A DNA stretch of 64,000 nucleotides from Siphlonurus alternatus (taxonomy: Eukaryota > Arthropoda > Insecta > Ephemeroptera > Siphlonuridae), in the NCBI GenBank assembly GCA_949825025.1, contig OX463784.1, forward strand, positions 15,605,283-15,669,282, read 5' to 3'. How positions within the stretch are numbered: position 1 is the first letter of the stretch; each line of letters starts with the position of its first letter. A model generated the notes under the pieces. The model worked only from the letters and a program-made list of their open reading frames with translations, did no database searches and was not told where the DNA came from. Positions 37,620 through 49,573 of the stretch are shown here, piece after piece. The position numbers and the translations under genes were made by a program.

Positions 37620-37690
37620 TTGTGATGGAAACCGTTGACCTGTCATACCGACAGACATTGCCCAGAGGTGGCCGCGGCACTTATCTTTTT
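37620..37690. promoter_or_regulatory. Short GC-rich intronic island
   Basis: GAAACCGTTGACCTGTCA and CCCAGAGGTGGCCGCGGCAC lie in very AT-rich flanks. AGGTGGC again resembles a CTCF core, weakly. Confidence 0.2.
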
Positions 37691-38374
37691 AATATTATTG
37701 TATAAATTATGTAAATGTATATTTTCGCGTATTGAAATATATTAATGAAATACGTTGAATATAAATTTTACCATATAAAACACGCCATACAAAATTTAAA
37801 TACTTGAATTCGTTCTTTGAAATATGTGATTTTAAAACAACAACCTCTATATATAATCCTGGAAATATGTTAGTTAATTAGTATCGTATAATTTTTCAGG
37901 TAAATTATTATTAATAATTTATCGGTAATCATACAGGGAAAAATAGAGATTTACTGGCTATATAAGTTATAACATGAAAAACTATATGCACCTAATATAT
38001 AAAAAATAGTTCAATTTATGTCTTTGCAGCATAAATCAAGCATAAATTATATTACATTTTAATTATATTTAAAATATTACTTAAAATTAACTTTCATGAT
38101 AAAACTAAAAGTATTCTTTATATATGATAAAACCATGAAAAAAATACGAAATTTAAATTAACAATATTCCCTAAATGAGCATAAAAACACAAAACTTGTT
38201 GTTGACAAAGTAAATATTTTAGTGCATGGAGTTGTAATAATAATAATGGGAGTGATTAATTTACGAAGGAAGACAAGCAGGTTTTTCATTTAACCGAGTC
38301 ATTATATGATTGGCCATTCTTTATTATATGATTGGCTAACCGTGGTTAGTGGGAAACCTGAGGTTTTCTTCATC

Positions 38375-38835
38375 GTGAATCACGCCCCAAATATCTACTT
38401 TTGCCTGCCAAATATATTAATTTACATGCATTGAAGCGTGTCCGATAAATCATTTTATCTTCAGGTTAGTTATCAGTTAAATAAGATAGAAAACTGACTT
38501 TTATTTGCATAGTCCATTTGATCTTACTTTTATGAATTAATAAAAATTTGAAGATGTTATTTTTTAATTTTTTTCTCGTAATTCGTACGTGTTTATAAAG
38601 ACTTTATTTATTTTGGCTATGATGTTCGTGCTTAAAATTTATTATTGTCACATTACCTAATATAGGCTGTTAATGTATTATAGGCCCATGCCTTATATAT
38701 CAAGCTGCATAGCTGTGCATCGTACAAACCTTATAGTATACTCTCTTACATAATGTATTAGTTAAAACATTATTTTGTACCATGGTAGGTTCAATACATC
38801 AGGTAATACTGTGTATTTTATTGGGCGTGATTCAC
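38375..38835. mobile_element. 461-bp element with 13-bp terminal inverted repeats
   Basis: GTGAATCACGCCC at 38375-38387 and its exact complement GGGCGTGATTCAC at 38823-38835. The interior is non-coding. Likely a non-autonomous DNA transposon; no target duplication is clear. Confidence 0.6.
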
Positions 38836-38931
38836 CAAGTAGTTATTATATAAATTATTTATTGAACACAAAAACAGTATACAGAATAGATTATAAAAGA
38901 GTTATTAAGAAACATAACCAGGTGTCTATAT

Positions 38932-39287
38932 AACCGCGGTTAGTGTTTTAGCTGCTGTCCAGAACTGGTCGGAAACAGAAAAGTTCTCGACTAAATTCCC
39001 GTCCAGAATTGTCGGAATCGGAAACAGAATTTTTTCCGATCAATTGTCTCGTTTTAGTAATCAGAAATTTTGAATTTTATGACTGGTTTATAAATTTTAA
39101 GTTCAGATTCCGAAGCAATTCTGGACCAGTGCTTATTTAATCATTCAAAACATTCTAAATTTTTTCGCTTACTGAAATTTTTCAAGTGATTCTGAAATTT
39201 TGAATTTTCTGATTGGTTGAGAGCGTTTTCTTTTCCAATTATGAAACTATTCTGGACAGTACTTAAAAACGCTAACCGTGGCTAGTG
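38932..39287. mobile_element. Foldback with CGGTTAG(T/C)GTTTT ends
   Basis: CCGCGGTTAGTGTTTTAG plus CTGTCCAGAA at the left pairs with TTCTGGACAG and AAAACGCTAACCGTGG at the right. Internal arms (GAAACAGAA, AATTTTGAATTTT) also pair. A solo end of the same type (GCTAACCGTGGTTAGTGGG) lies at about 38336. Confidence 0.65.
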
Positions 39288-39654
39288 AGAATCTTATCTT
39301 ATATTATCTATATCTTTATTCTATCTTTTTATCTTCGTTCGTGGATCAAGTTGAGAATTAGGCCAGAGTAATTAAGTATATCATATAAAATTTATATTAT
39401 ATATAGTTAAAATATATATCTTTATATGGATATATATACATGATCATTCCTAAAGTCCCCTGAATTTGAGAAATTATAATTAAATATCAAATTTTTCTTT
39501 ATTGAGGGTGGTAATTAGATCTCAATTTTTGCAGGCAACCCTGCAGTATGATCCTTCTTCTTAATTTTAAATCTTCCCTGAATTAAGAAGTGCTCCAAAT
39601 AACATCACAACATTCACTGCAGAAGATCTAAAATTTTTATTTCATATATGTTTA

Positions 39655-40003
39655 GGGTAAGGTAACACGCCCAATGTTAAAAAAATTCCTCACATGAAAA
39701 TTATGAAAAAAAAAATATATATAAATAAAATGCTCTCCTCTGCATCCCCTATCAGTGGCTAAAATATAAGTTACACAAATTCGAGCTAGTTTTTGAGTTA
39801 TGAATTTTTAAAGTTGACTATTTTAACATGTAAGTTTGATTTTTCGAGTTTGACTTTAAAAATTCATAACTTAAAAACTAGCTCGTATTTGTATACCTGA
39901 TATTTTAGCTACTGACAAGGGATGTATATATAGGAGAACATTTTATTTTTTTATAATTTTCATGTGTGGGATTTTTTTTAACATTGGGCGTGTTACCTTA
40001 CCC
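39655..40003. mobile_element. piggyBac-like MITE, copy 3
   Basis: Ends GGGTAAGGTAACACGCCC and GGGCGTGTTACCTTACCC. TTAA follows the right end; TTTA precedes the left, one change from TTAA. Internally as in the copies at 18464 and 22681. Confidence 0.85.
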
Positions 40004-40829
40004 TTAATGTGATATAATACATTATAATAATTATTAATTGATTTCATTGTAATGTATTGGCGTACCTCCCATGTTGAGGTGTTATTCCTTGCAAGCACCA
40101 AAATTATTTAGTTTTCATATAAGGCTACATTCATGTGACAAACGTAAACACAAAAGTGAATGGAATTCGATTGTGACATCGTTACTTGTATACTAAATGT
40201 TTTTTTAATTAATGAAGTCCTTCGTAGTCAATGGGATTTGTTAATTAATTAATATGTCTTTAACTTTTTTATAATGTTGACAGTATAATATAACCATCCT
40301 GAATGATTTTTGATTTTAAATTATACTATTAATCATAGAAATTGTATCAATGCATTTTATATTTTTTTTATTTATTAATTAAATATGTATACATATTATA
40401 TATTCAAACTCGTATACTGTATATGTATAGTGAAGCAAAATATACATATTTATTTTTTTAGTCAAGCAATCCATCTGCAATAAACTTTGTTCCTTAATAA
40501 ATTATAACATTTATATATAAAATTATGATTTAACTGCATAAATTATATTGAGAACACCAGATGCAAAAACCAGACAACTATATTATAACATTTGCGATAA
40601 TGTTGCTTTTCAAGTATACAGATATGAATAATATAGCTCTTATCAAAAAGTTTAAAAATTATCTGCATCTGGCAGTTATAATGTTTTGCAGAGTGAATGT
40701 TTCCGCTACCAATTTAGAATTATTTTAATGGCTTTTCCTTGTAAATATTACGATCTTTGTAATGTGTAACCATGGTACGAATGTTACACTTGCTTTGATT
40801 GTGGACGTTTCCACGCAGTCTATAAAGGT

Positions 40830-41410
40830 ATGATCAACTTTAACTTTCTGGGATTAGACTGATTGTGAGTGCTCTTCTGGCCTCTACCATATAATACCAA
40901 AATTGAAAATCTACACCTCTTTGTCTCTTTTGGAGCTGCAGCTTCAGCAGTCAGGTAGAGGTAACGTTTATATGCAAGCCATGAGGTGTCTCGAAGATTA
41001 TGAGCTTTCCCCGGCATCATTTACTATATAGAGCTGCAGCTTCAAGAGGCAAATAAGAGATGCAGATTTTGCAATTTTAAGGCGGATTCACATGGTGATT
41101 TTTATCATGCGACGCGACACGAATAATGCACATGCACTTGCTGTGACATCCATTGACGGCCATATTTGGCTATTAAAAAAAAGAGCATCGCAATTAAAGC
41201 GCGACTTTCACTCGCCGCATAGGATTTCACAGCTTGTGTGACAAAATCGCGTCTCATCTCCGTTGTCGCCATCTGAATCCGCCTTTAGGGGAAGTAAAAA
41301 GGGGACTAAATCCATCTCAAAATCGTTCAAGTTTACCACGCCTCTGAAGACTGCGTGACAACACCCCCAAACAGCAAGAGTAACGTTCTTCGTGTCCAGA
41401 GGTGTAATAA
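40830..41410. repeat. Dispersed repeat, copy 2, interrupted by a MITE
   Basis: GGAGCTGCAGCTTCA occurs at about 40929, and AGAGCTGCAGCTTCAAGAGG recurs at about 41031. After the MITE, TTTACCACGCCTCTGAAGACTGCGTG...GTCCAGAGGTGTA parallels 21260-21350. The class is unknown. Confidence 0.5.
41080..41284. mobile_element. PIF/Harbinger-like MITE, 205 bp
   Basis: Terminal inverted repeats AGGCGGATTCACATGG and CCATCTGAATCCGCCT, flanked by TTA on both sides (41077-41079 and 41285-41287). A 3-bp TWA duplication is the Harbinger signature. It is inserted into the older dispersed repeat. Confidence 0.85.
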
Positions 41411-42839
41411 ATCCTCATGTAGATATTGAAAAAAAAAAAAAAAAAATCTTAGGTACAAATTTATTCAAGCTATTTTCATTCTTTTAAAATATTTTTCAAA
41501 TAAGAAATTATTTTAATTTAAAACAATTTCGAAAATGCAAATAATAATTTCAACATAACGTACATTCCTACATGCATACAGAAGTAATTTATATATATCA
41601 CATGTATATTATTATGTATGTATGGTATTCATGCCAGTATGTAATTTCTGCTGTACTGATAAAATATGCGCAGTAATAGGCACATTTTTACATCGTGTTT
41701 CAACACTTTTTAAAAAAATACTTGTTGAAAAATGCAAATAAGAAAGATTTTATAGACTAAATAATAATTATTTCTTATGCATGACATATTTTAGATAAAT
41801 TATTTCTTTTATTACTAAAAGAGCCTTAAAGGTTTAAAAAACTTCTTTGAATTATATTATTTGGTATGCTAATTACAGAGGTAATAAAGTACTATTATAA
41901 GTTTGAATAACTTGAAATTTATTTTTGTGTTTTTTACAATTCTACCCTCATGTGGTAGAATGGCCTTATGGCCAAACATCGCCTAAATAAAGAAATTATT
42001 CTAATTATTCTATTGTTGAAAAGTTTAATTAGACTAAAATTCTTCTTTAATTATTTTACGTGCTTGGTATTTTAATTGTTATTACAATTAATTAACTGCG
42101 TGTTAACGTGTAGCAAAGTTTATAAGCGTAGGAAGTTTAGGATTAAATCAAGCATTAATGAATGCTCCAACAAGAAACACGAAAGTTACAATTTTTAAAA
42201 ATAAAATTTACATTTTTTTAATTTTATTTTTATCTGCTGCACTTATGTATAATCCGTTCAATTCGGTGTATTTATTCATTTATTTTACTTATTTCAACCC
42301 AAATAAATAAAATAAATGAATAAATAATAATATTAAATAAATGAATAATTTATTTAATATTATATTCTTTTTATTTTACATCTCGCTGAATTTCAGTTAA
42401 ATTTAGTATTTTTTTTTATATAAATCTGATACACCGTGCAGTAAATTTTCACATTAATATAGAACTCAGGTCCCTAAATTAAATATTAAATTGTTTAAAT
42501 TTTATTATAAACGCGGGTAATTGGACTATTTCAAGCTGTTTTATTTATTTATTATTTGAGATTAATTTCTGGACCATTCATTCCATGCATGATCTGCAAA
42601 GTCTCTTGCAATATAACAGTTGCTTTTATTAAAGAATTATAATATTAAGTTGTGTATCGTGATTATACTGATAAGTATAATATTATGTATTAATAATTAA
42701 CAAAAATAAATTAATAAAATTTCTTTATTTTCTATCTGCACCAAAGTTTTGTTTTATCTACATCTCTATAATACATACAGCATGAGGGAAGGATAATAAA
42801 TAAATTTAACTTTCCTCAATCTAATAGAAAGACGCCCTT

Positions 42840-43110
42840 CCTCAATTTTGATGGAATAAATCCATGATGAGTACAAATTCCAAACTTGACTAATAGCGCG
42901 CGTGCCGATTGTGCTGATGTTTGATTATTGTCATTATTGACACGTCCCCTCATTGTTGCGCAGACGATGAAAATATGCGCGCGATGGGCAAACTTTGGAC
43001 TGACGAAACTGAGATTGCATGCAGATTGCTGCAGTTGCAACACGACTGCATTCTCTCTGAAATACCGAGAGGAAATATCACAATTGAAATCACGTGACGA
43101 TTTTACATTT
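42840..43110. promoter_or_regulatory. GC-richer intronic island
   Basis: Contains TAGCGCGCGTGC, ATATGCGCGCGATGGG, GCAGATTGCTGCAGTTGC and CACGTGAC (about 43091). Overlapping open frames on both strands show no domain. Candidate enhancer. Confidence 0.3.
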
Positions 43111-43203
43111 TTTTTTTTTTACCTCTGGTTGGTATTTATGCATGTCATCAAAAGTTATTATGTAGTAATTAACTAATAGTACCATCAAAGAATATAAAGG
43201 GCC

Positions 43204-43350
43204 AAGGCGCAGATCCAGCCCCCCCCCCCCCCCCCCCGAAATTTTAAACATGGGCAGTATAGTCATTTATATCCCCGCTCCCATGAATTTATTTTTTGAC
43301 ATTGGGGAGACAGCTCCTCCCAAAATTTGGTTCTGGATTCGCGCCTAAAA
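43204..43350. repeat. Old inverted-end repeat with (C)19 run
   Basis: AAGGCGCAGATCCAG at the left resembles the inverted end CTGGATTCGCGCCT at the right. A run of 19 C lies at 43219-43237. Probably a decayed element. Confidence 0.5.
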
Positions 43351-43698
43351 GGAGTACGCATCCCTCATATATTCATAGAACAGTGTAGTATATATTAGTA
43401 CCGTGCCAGTTTTTTCCAATTCCAGAATTTCTTATACAGTGTGGTTGTTAATTCCTAACTTTTTTAAAGTTTCATATTTATTACAGCTACTGCATGCGTA
43501 AGACCAGGGATCAGATTTTTTTTTTTTTTTTTAAGTTAATACTACTGGATATTGAATATTATATTTCCTTTCCCTCTATTATTATACATGCATGTCCTGC
43601 GTGTTTATAAATTATAGACTCAATTCTCGCACGGTATTATAAAAAGATTGTTAGATTTTCATCTAATTAAATTAAAGTTTACTCAAAAGTGATACGCT

Positions 43699-43814
<116 letters not shown>

Positions 43815-46583
43815 ATCATTTTATTATTTTTAATAATATATTTAATTAAATGTATAATTAGTAACAACAAAACCAAAATATAATATATTATATACATTGA
43901 AAATTTAGATTATTATTTTTTTCTTTTTTCTTGAAAAGGAGTTTACTAAAAATATTTCATGTTTTGTTTTTTTTGCCTTGTTTTCTAAAAGAACTTTATG
44001 AATCTACAATATTTTTTTACACAATCTAGGCCTAATATTTGAACATTGAAAACGCATGCCATAATATGCCCTTGAATACATTATCCACACGAGCTATATA
44101 GAATTAATAATTATATATACACATTTTTTTAAGTTGAGGTTCGTGTTATAAAGAAAGAAATTTGATATACACCTTTTTTTCTATATAATAACAATATAAA
44201 TATGAATTATAAATTAGATATAAAAAAAAACGACGATAATATTATTCTATGTATCCCATTCATGGAGTCACGAAAATGTGTTAGCTCCAAAAAACTTTTT
44301 GTGTATCAAAATGTGATTGTGTCTAAGATAGGTTGAATTTTGTGAGATTCTTAGAATTGCCAAACGCCTTTAGCTTTGCCTAAAGCTAAAAAGTCATAAA
44401 AAACAACTAATTCAGTTCTACGGTAGCTCCTTTATAGTGTAACAAAATATGAACTAAAAAAAAAAAACATCAAACGAGTATGTTTATATTGTGTTTATAT
44501 TAGAATATTTTATAAATTATTTAATTATTCAAAAAGAAATTTAGTGGATTTTTATAATCCCTAAAGCTAAAGATTAATATTAGAATAATTATATTCTTTC
44601 AAGAGTACTTTCTGCTCTCTTTTAAGTAGGGAAAGGAAGAAGATTATAATATTTACAACATCGAAGTTTTTTATTTTATTAATTAATTTTTAGAAACTTT
44701 TATCAACCTGAAATTTTATTTTCACATTTAATTTTATAAATAATTAGTATTTTTGAAAATTTGCTAACAATGAATGAATAAATAATTATATATGAACCAT
44801 CGGTACAGGGAACGTATAGGCTTATATTTATGAATCTTATATACTGTATATGCATTTATTGATTGTAAATTCTGTTTTTTAATTAAAAAGCTGTTGAATC
44901 ATGCATGGGAGAGTGTAGAGTTCTTCAAATATAATTTAACATGAGAACACTATTAAACAGTGTACTCTACATAATATTAATTTATAATAACCTAATATAT
45001 AATATCTTGTGTAATTTAAATATAAAATTGTAAATAAATCAATAATTTAAGTTCAATACTACTCGGTGGTTTAATGACAGCAGAAGAAGTTTCCCAGCAA
45101 TTAAAAGAGGTAGAATGCTGTTGAGGTTAAGTTGGGATAATTAAGATTACCAGAGCCCCCAATAGTCAGGGGAATAAGAGGAAAAAATAGTCGAAATCGC
45201 GCGTTTAGTGAAGAAAGCATGAATTTTTTTTTGGTGGTAGAGTTCACCCCAAAGATCAATTTTTTTGGCGGAGTCGCGCGAAAATGACCTTGGTTCGACC
45301 CACCGTGACCTTTGACCCCGCGCTTCTTAATTATTTTTTCCTGCCTATACTTTTCATTTTAGAGGAAAAATGTACTCTTGCAAAACTGTTTGTAATAATG
45401 AAAAGGTGATAAGAAAAAAAAATCAAGTTCGTAAATTAATTATTTTCAAAATGGCGGCTAATTAACTTAATTAATTCATGAATTCTTGGTACCTTTCGAT
45501 GAATTTCTCTTAACTTTTGATATTTATGTTGAAATTAAACCTCGCTTATTGTACACACACATTTTATGGTACCAAAAGTAATTAAATTAAGTCATAACTT
45601 GCACATAATTAGGCAAATTATTGATTTAATTGAGTAGGACCAGGTAACACTGTGTAGGTCATCTAGTTCAAGAATATTATGAAACAGCTTGAACAAGCTG
45701 ACACGTGACTTACAAGTTGTTGGGACCCCCCCTGAACACACTGTTAGAAACTTTCCAAAAGTCCCATGTAGAATAAGGTCAAAAATCCGGGTTTGTCCCG
45801 GAATCCAAAAACATTTTTTTCCCGCGTGAATAATTGACGTAGCGTTTTGCAAAATACATCAATTTGAAGCTTATACTATACCAATAATTTAGGAAAAATA
45901 TTCAATCATATTTTAAAGTATTTTATCATATGATTAATTAACTAAAACGCTAATTAGCGTGGTCCAATAAATTTTCAAAATGGAATATTTCTGAAGTTCT
46001 TGCGCGCATTGATTTTGAGTTTATTATCACATTATGAGATCGTTTAATTTAATTGAAACGTTTTTGTTTCATACTCCTTACTTGCATAGAATTTTAGTCA
46101 CAGTATATGCAGAAGTGCGCAATTCAAGGAAGCGCATATACATGCATATATGGGCCATATCTGTGGTATATTAATTAGCAGCCACTACGTCTCTGTAACA
46201 CACAATGCAATGTAAACGATCGAGATATCAACAGCATATCTATAATAACTTGCTCGTTCTCTAAATATGTTTTTTTTTTCTCTCTCGGGGTGAAAAAATT
46301 TGGGGGTGGGAAGGGGTATTCGAAATACTGCTGTTAATAATTGATGCAACGCCTGCAGTATAAGAGCCAACACCACGGTTCCATTTACCCCCTTATTATT
46401 CCTGAAAAGATTGCAAATTTAATATAATTATTTGATCGTATTATTAATTATGGGTATCATTAATGTGTTGAAGATAAAAAAAATTGTTGCTATAATAAGA
46501 GAGAGAAATAAATAATAATATACGCAATAAGAAGAAAATGACGACAACATATTATTTATAAGCGTTGTATTATTTTGTATTAA

Positions 46584-47232
46584 AGTAGAGTGAGCGAGTT
46601 CATTTTTTTTAATATTTTATTTTTTAAAAATAGTTTAAGCTACCCTCTATTGAGAAATGAAAACCAAAAAATTCCATCTCAAATAGTTTCACCACAAAAA
46701 ATTCCCAAAGTTGGTGTTTCGGAGGCCTTTAACGTGCAGCCTTATGGAACATAAAACCGCGTTTCACTCCCAACTTTTTCTGAACTATGGTACCACTTAA
46801 AAAATACTTACGTAATCTATGATGAATTCTTTAATGAATTTTCAAAAAAAAAATTTTTTACGGGGTCGTTTTCTTGGAAAAAAATCATGAAAATCCTTAT
46901 GGGAATTAACCCGCAAAAACTTAAAAATTTTTTTCCGAAAAAAAAACGGCTCCGTAAATTTTTTTTTTTATTTAAAAATCCATTAAAGAATTCATCATAG
47001 ATTACGTAGGTATTTTTTAAATGGTAGCATAGTTCAGAAAATGTTGGAGTAAAACGCGGTTTTATGTTCCATAAGGCTGCACGTTAAAGGCCTCCGAAAC
47101 ACCAACTTTGGGAATTTTTTGTGGTGAAACTATTTGAGATGGAATTTTTTGGTTTTCATTTCTCAATAGAGGGCAGCTTAAAATATTTTTAGAAAATCAA
47201 ATATTAAAATAAATGCAATCGCTCACTCTACT
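46584..47232. mobile_element. Foldback nested in the giant element
   Basis: AGTAGAGTGAGCGA at the left and TCGCTCACTCTACT at the right, each flanked by TTAA (46580-46583 and 47233-47236). The arms pair nearly throughout (GGCCTTTAACGTGCAGCC with GGCTGCACGTTAAAGGCC). Its insertion would explain part of the unpaired middle of the 3.6 kb foldback. Confidence 0.8.
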
Positions 47233-47509
47233 TTAAACTATATGAATAAAAGAACTACAGTATATTATATATATAAATATAATTATGAAATAAAATATGA
47301 AATATAATGAATGTCATGCATTGTTTCTCATATGTTTTTATTCGAAAACAAAATACTTTTATGTCAATATAGGATTGCAATAAATTTTATTCACGATAAC
47401 AAATATGATTCAAATACCTTTTCAGTTTTCAGTATAGCTTGTCTTATATATATAATATCAATATATAGGTATACTATATGTATTACTCTCTTATTACTTA
47501 AAAATTATA

Positions 47510-47661
47510 GGGGCACTCACAAAGCCTTAAGGCCACATTTAAGGCTCAATAATTTAAGACCAGAAATTTCGGGTCTAAAAAACACGTCTAAAATCAAGCT
47601 TTAAATTATCGAGCCTTAAAAATGTGGCCTTAAGATGGCCTTAAGACTTTGTGAATGCCCC
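47510..47661. mobile_element. Second nested foldback, 152 bp
   Basis: GGGGCACTCACAAAGCCTTAAGG at the left and GACTTTGTGAATGCCCC at the right are inverted repeats, with AAGGCTCAATAATTTAA pairing inside. MITE-like. Confidence 0.75.
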
Positions 47662-48837
47662 TTGTGCCTATGTTTTATTATTATGTTTTTATTTTTCCCG
47701 AGAGGGGAAAAAAAAACATATTTAGAGAACGAGCAAGTTATTATAGATATGCTGTTGATATCTCGATCGTTTACATTGTATTGTGTGTTACAGAGATGTA
47801 GTGGCTGCTAATTAATATACCACAGATATGGCCCATATATGCATGTATATGCGCTTCCTTGAATTGCGCACTTCTGCATACTGTGACTAAAATTCTATGC
47901 AAGTAAGGAGTATGAAACAAAAACGTTTCAATTAAATTAAACGATCTCATAATGTGATAATAAACTCAAAATCAATGCGCGCAAGAACTTCAGAAATATT
48001 CCATTTTGAAAATTTATTGGACCACGCTAATTAGCGTTTTAGTTAATTAATCATATGATAAAATACTTTAAAATATGATTGAATATTTTTCCTAAATTAT
48101 TGGTAGTATAAGCTTCAAATTGATGTATTTTGCAAAACGCTACGTCAATTATTCACGCGGGAAAAAAATGTTTTTGGATTCCGGGACAAACCCGGATTTT
48201 TGACCTTATTCTACATGGGACTTTTGGAAAGTTTCTAACAGTGTGTTCAGGGGGGGTCCCAACAACTTGTAAGTCACGTGTCAGCTTGTTCAAGCTGTTT
48301 CATAATATTCTTGAACTAGATGACCTACACAGTGTTACCTGGTCCTACTCAATTAAATCAATAATTTGCCTAATTATGTGCAAGTTATGACTTAATTTAA
48401 TTACTTTTGGTACCATAAAATGTGTGTGTACAATAAGCGAGGTTTAATTTCAACATAAATATCAAAAGTTAAGAGAAATTCATCGAAAGGTACCAAGAAT
48501 TCATGAATTAATTAAGTTAATTAGCCGCCATTTTGAAAATAATTAATTTACGAACTTGATTTTTTTTCTTATCACCTTTTCATTATTACAAACAGTTTTG
48601 CAAGAGTACATTTTTCCTCTAAAATGAAAAGTATAGGCAGGAAAAAATAATTAAGAAGCGCGGGGTCAAAGGTCACGGAGGGTCGAACCAAGGTCATTTT
48701 CGCGCGACTCCGCCAAAAAAATTGATCTTTGGGGTGAACTCTACCACCAAAAAAAAATTCATGCTTTCTTCACTAAACGCGCGATTTTTCCTCTTATTCC
48801 CCTGACTACAAACACTCCGCTGTGTTCTCCTCCGCAG

Positions 48838-48890
48838 GTAGCAGCCTCCTCAGTCCAGTTAAAAAAAAAGCGAATCTCATCTCGAGCAAG
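48838..48890 (+). CDS. Candidate VGLL4 cassette exon (weak)
   Basis: A strong acceptor (TGTTCTCCTCCGCAG) is followed by 53 nt and the donor AAG|GTGAGA. Entered in phase 1 from 20746, it reads SSLLSPVKKKANLISSK after the junction serine and leaves in phase 0. That fits the common acceptor region only if splicing uses the second AG of TTTCAGAG (exon starting 54761 instead of 54759). The Ser-Pro-Lys/Arg patch recalls the SPSKRK region of vertebrate VGLL4, but the match is short. It begins 30 bp outside the giant foldback. It may be a cryptic exon. Confidence 0.25.
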
Positions 48891-49252
48891 GTGAGAACAA
48901 GAACAGGTAGCTTTCATCGTTGTCATGGTACTAAAAACAAAGTCTAATTAAGGATTAATCTCAGTGTATTCGGTCTACTTGAATTCAAAAAGAGTATGAA
49001 CTTGCCATCAATAGGTGGCATTCAAATTTTGAAGTATAGATCTGTCTGAACAGTTTTGTAAAAATTGAAATAGAAGATTAACATGGAGTCTTATGGACAG
49101 AAACTAGAAATAGAGCTGTTGAGTGAAAACTGCCAAACGATCCATAAGCGATTTTGTTTTGGAACACAAGATTTTTTTTTTTAAATTTATATTATGTGAT
49201 TCCTTCCGACAGATATTTCCTTTGACTTCGAAGTAACTGATGAGGTTTATGT

Positions 49253-49573
49253 AATAGAGTATCGACCTAAAAAAAATATTGCAGAAGTAAATAGAGGGTG
49301 CAACGTTATGCCACCCTGTTTTTTTTTTTTTAGAAACCAGATATTATTGCTAAAAAGTTTACTTAAAGTTCAGGTTTAAAGTTTGAACCCACGCCTTTTT
49401 TAATCCTGTCCCTTTTATTAAGAAGTGACGCCTCTCTCTGCAGTAATTTCAATAATTTTTTAAAAATACTTCCATCAGGTTCTACAAAATCTGAAAAAAA
49501 AAAATCAGTATAAGCATAATTTTGCACTCTCTTTCCATTTCTGCAATGAAAACTTTTGAGTTGGATACTCCAT
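49253..49573. mobile_element. Foldback family with ATGGAGTA..GACCTCA ends, copy b
   Basis: ATAGAGTATCGACCTAA at the left, GAGTTGGATACTCCATT at the right, with internal AAATAGAGGGTGC and TCAGTATAAGCATAATTTTGC-type arms. More diverged than copies at 23505 and 59875. Confidence 0.7.

Larger units (their letters stand above)
45163..48808. mobile_element. Giant 3.6 kb foldback element with ~1.1 kb arms
   Basis: The left arm (45163 to about 46295) begins TAGTCAGGGGAATAAGAGG and is repeated inverted in the right arm (about 47693-48808), which ends CTTATTCCCCTGACTA. The arms are almost identical: an 86-codon frame at 45592-45852 (-) recurs unchanged at 48130-48390 (+). A few differences exist, such as an extra ATAGTCGA-like stretch near 45187 in the left arm only. 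CAA (or the outermost TA) flanks both ends, a possible target duplication. No transposase is recognisable. Each arm carries a nuclear-receptor DR1, TGACCTTTGACCCC at 45306-45319 and its complement at 48662-48675. It lies within the VGLL4 intron, 1.8 kb upstream of the alternative first exon. Confidence 0.85.

Noticed and set aside
45592..48390. 86-aa protein present twice, once per strand
   Set aside because: It is an accidental frame in the arms of the giant foldback, duplicated because the arms are identical.
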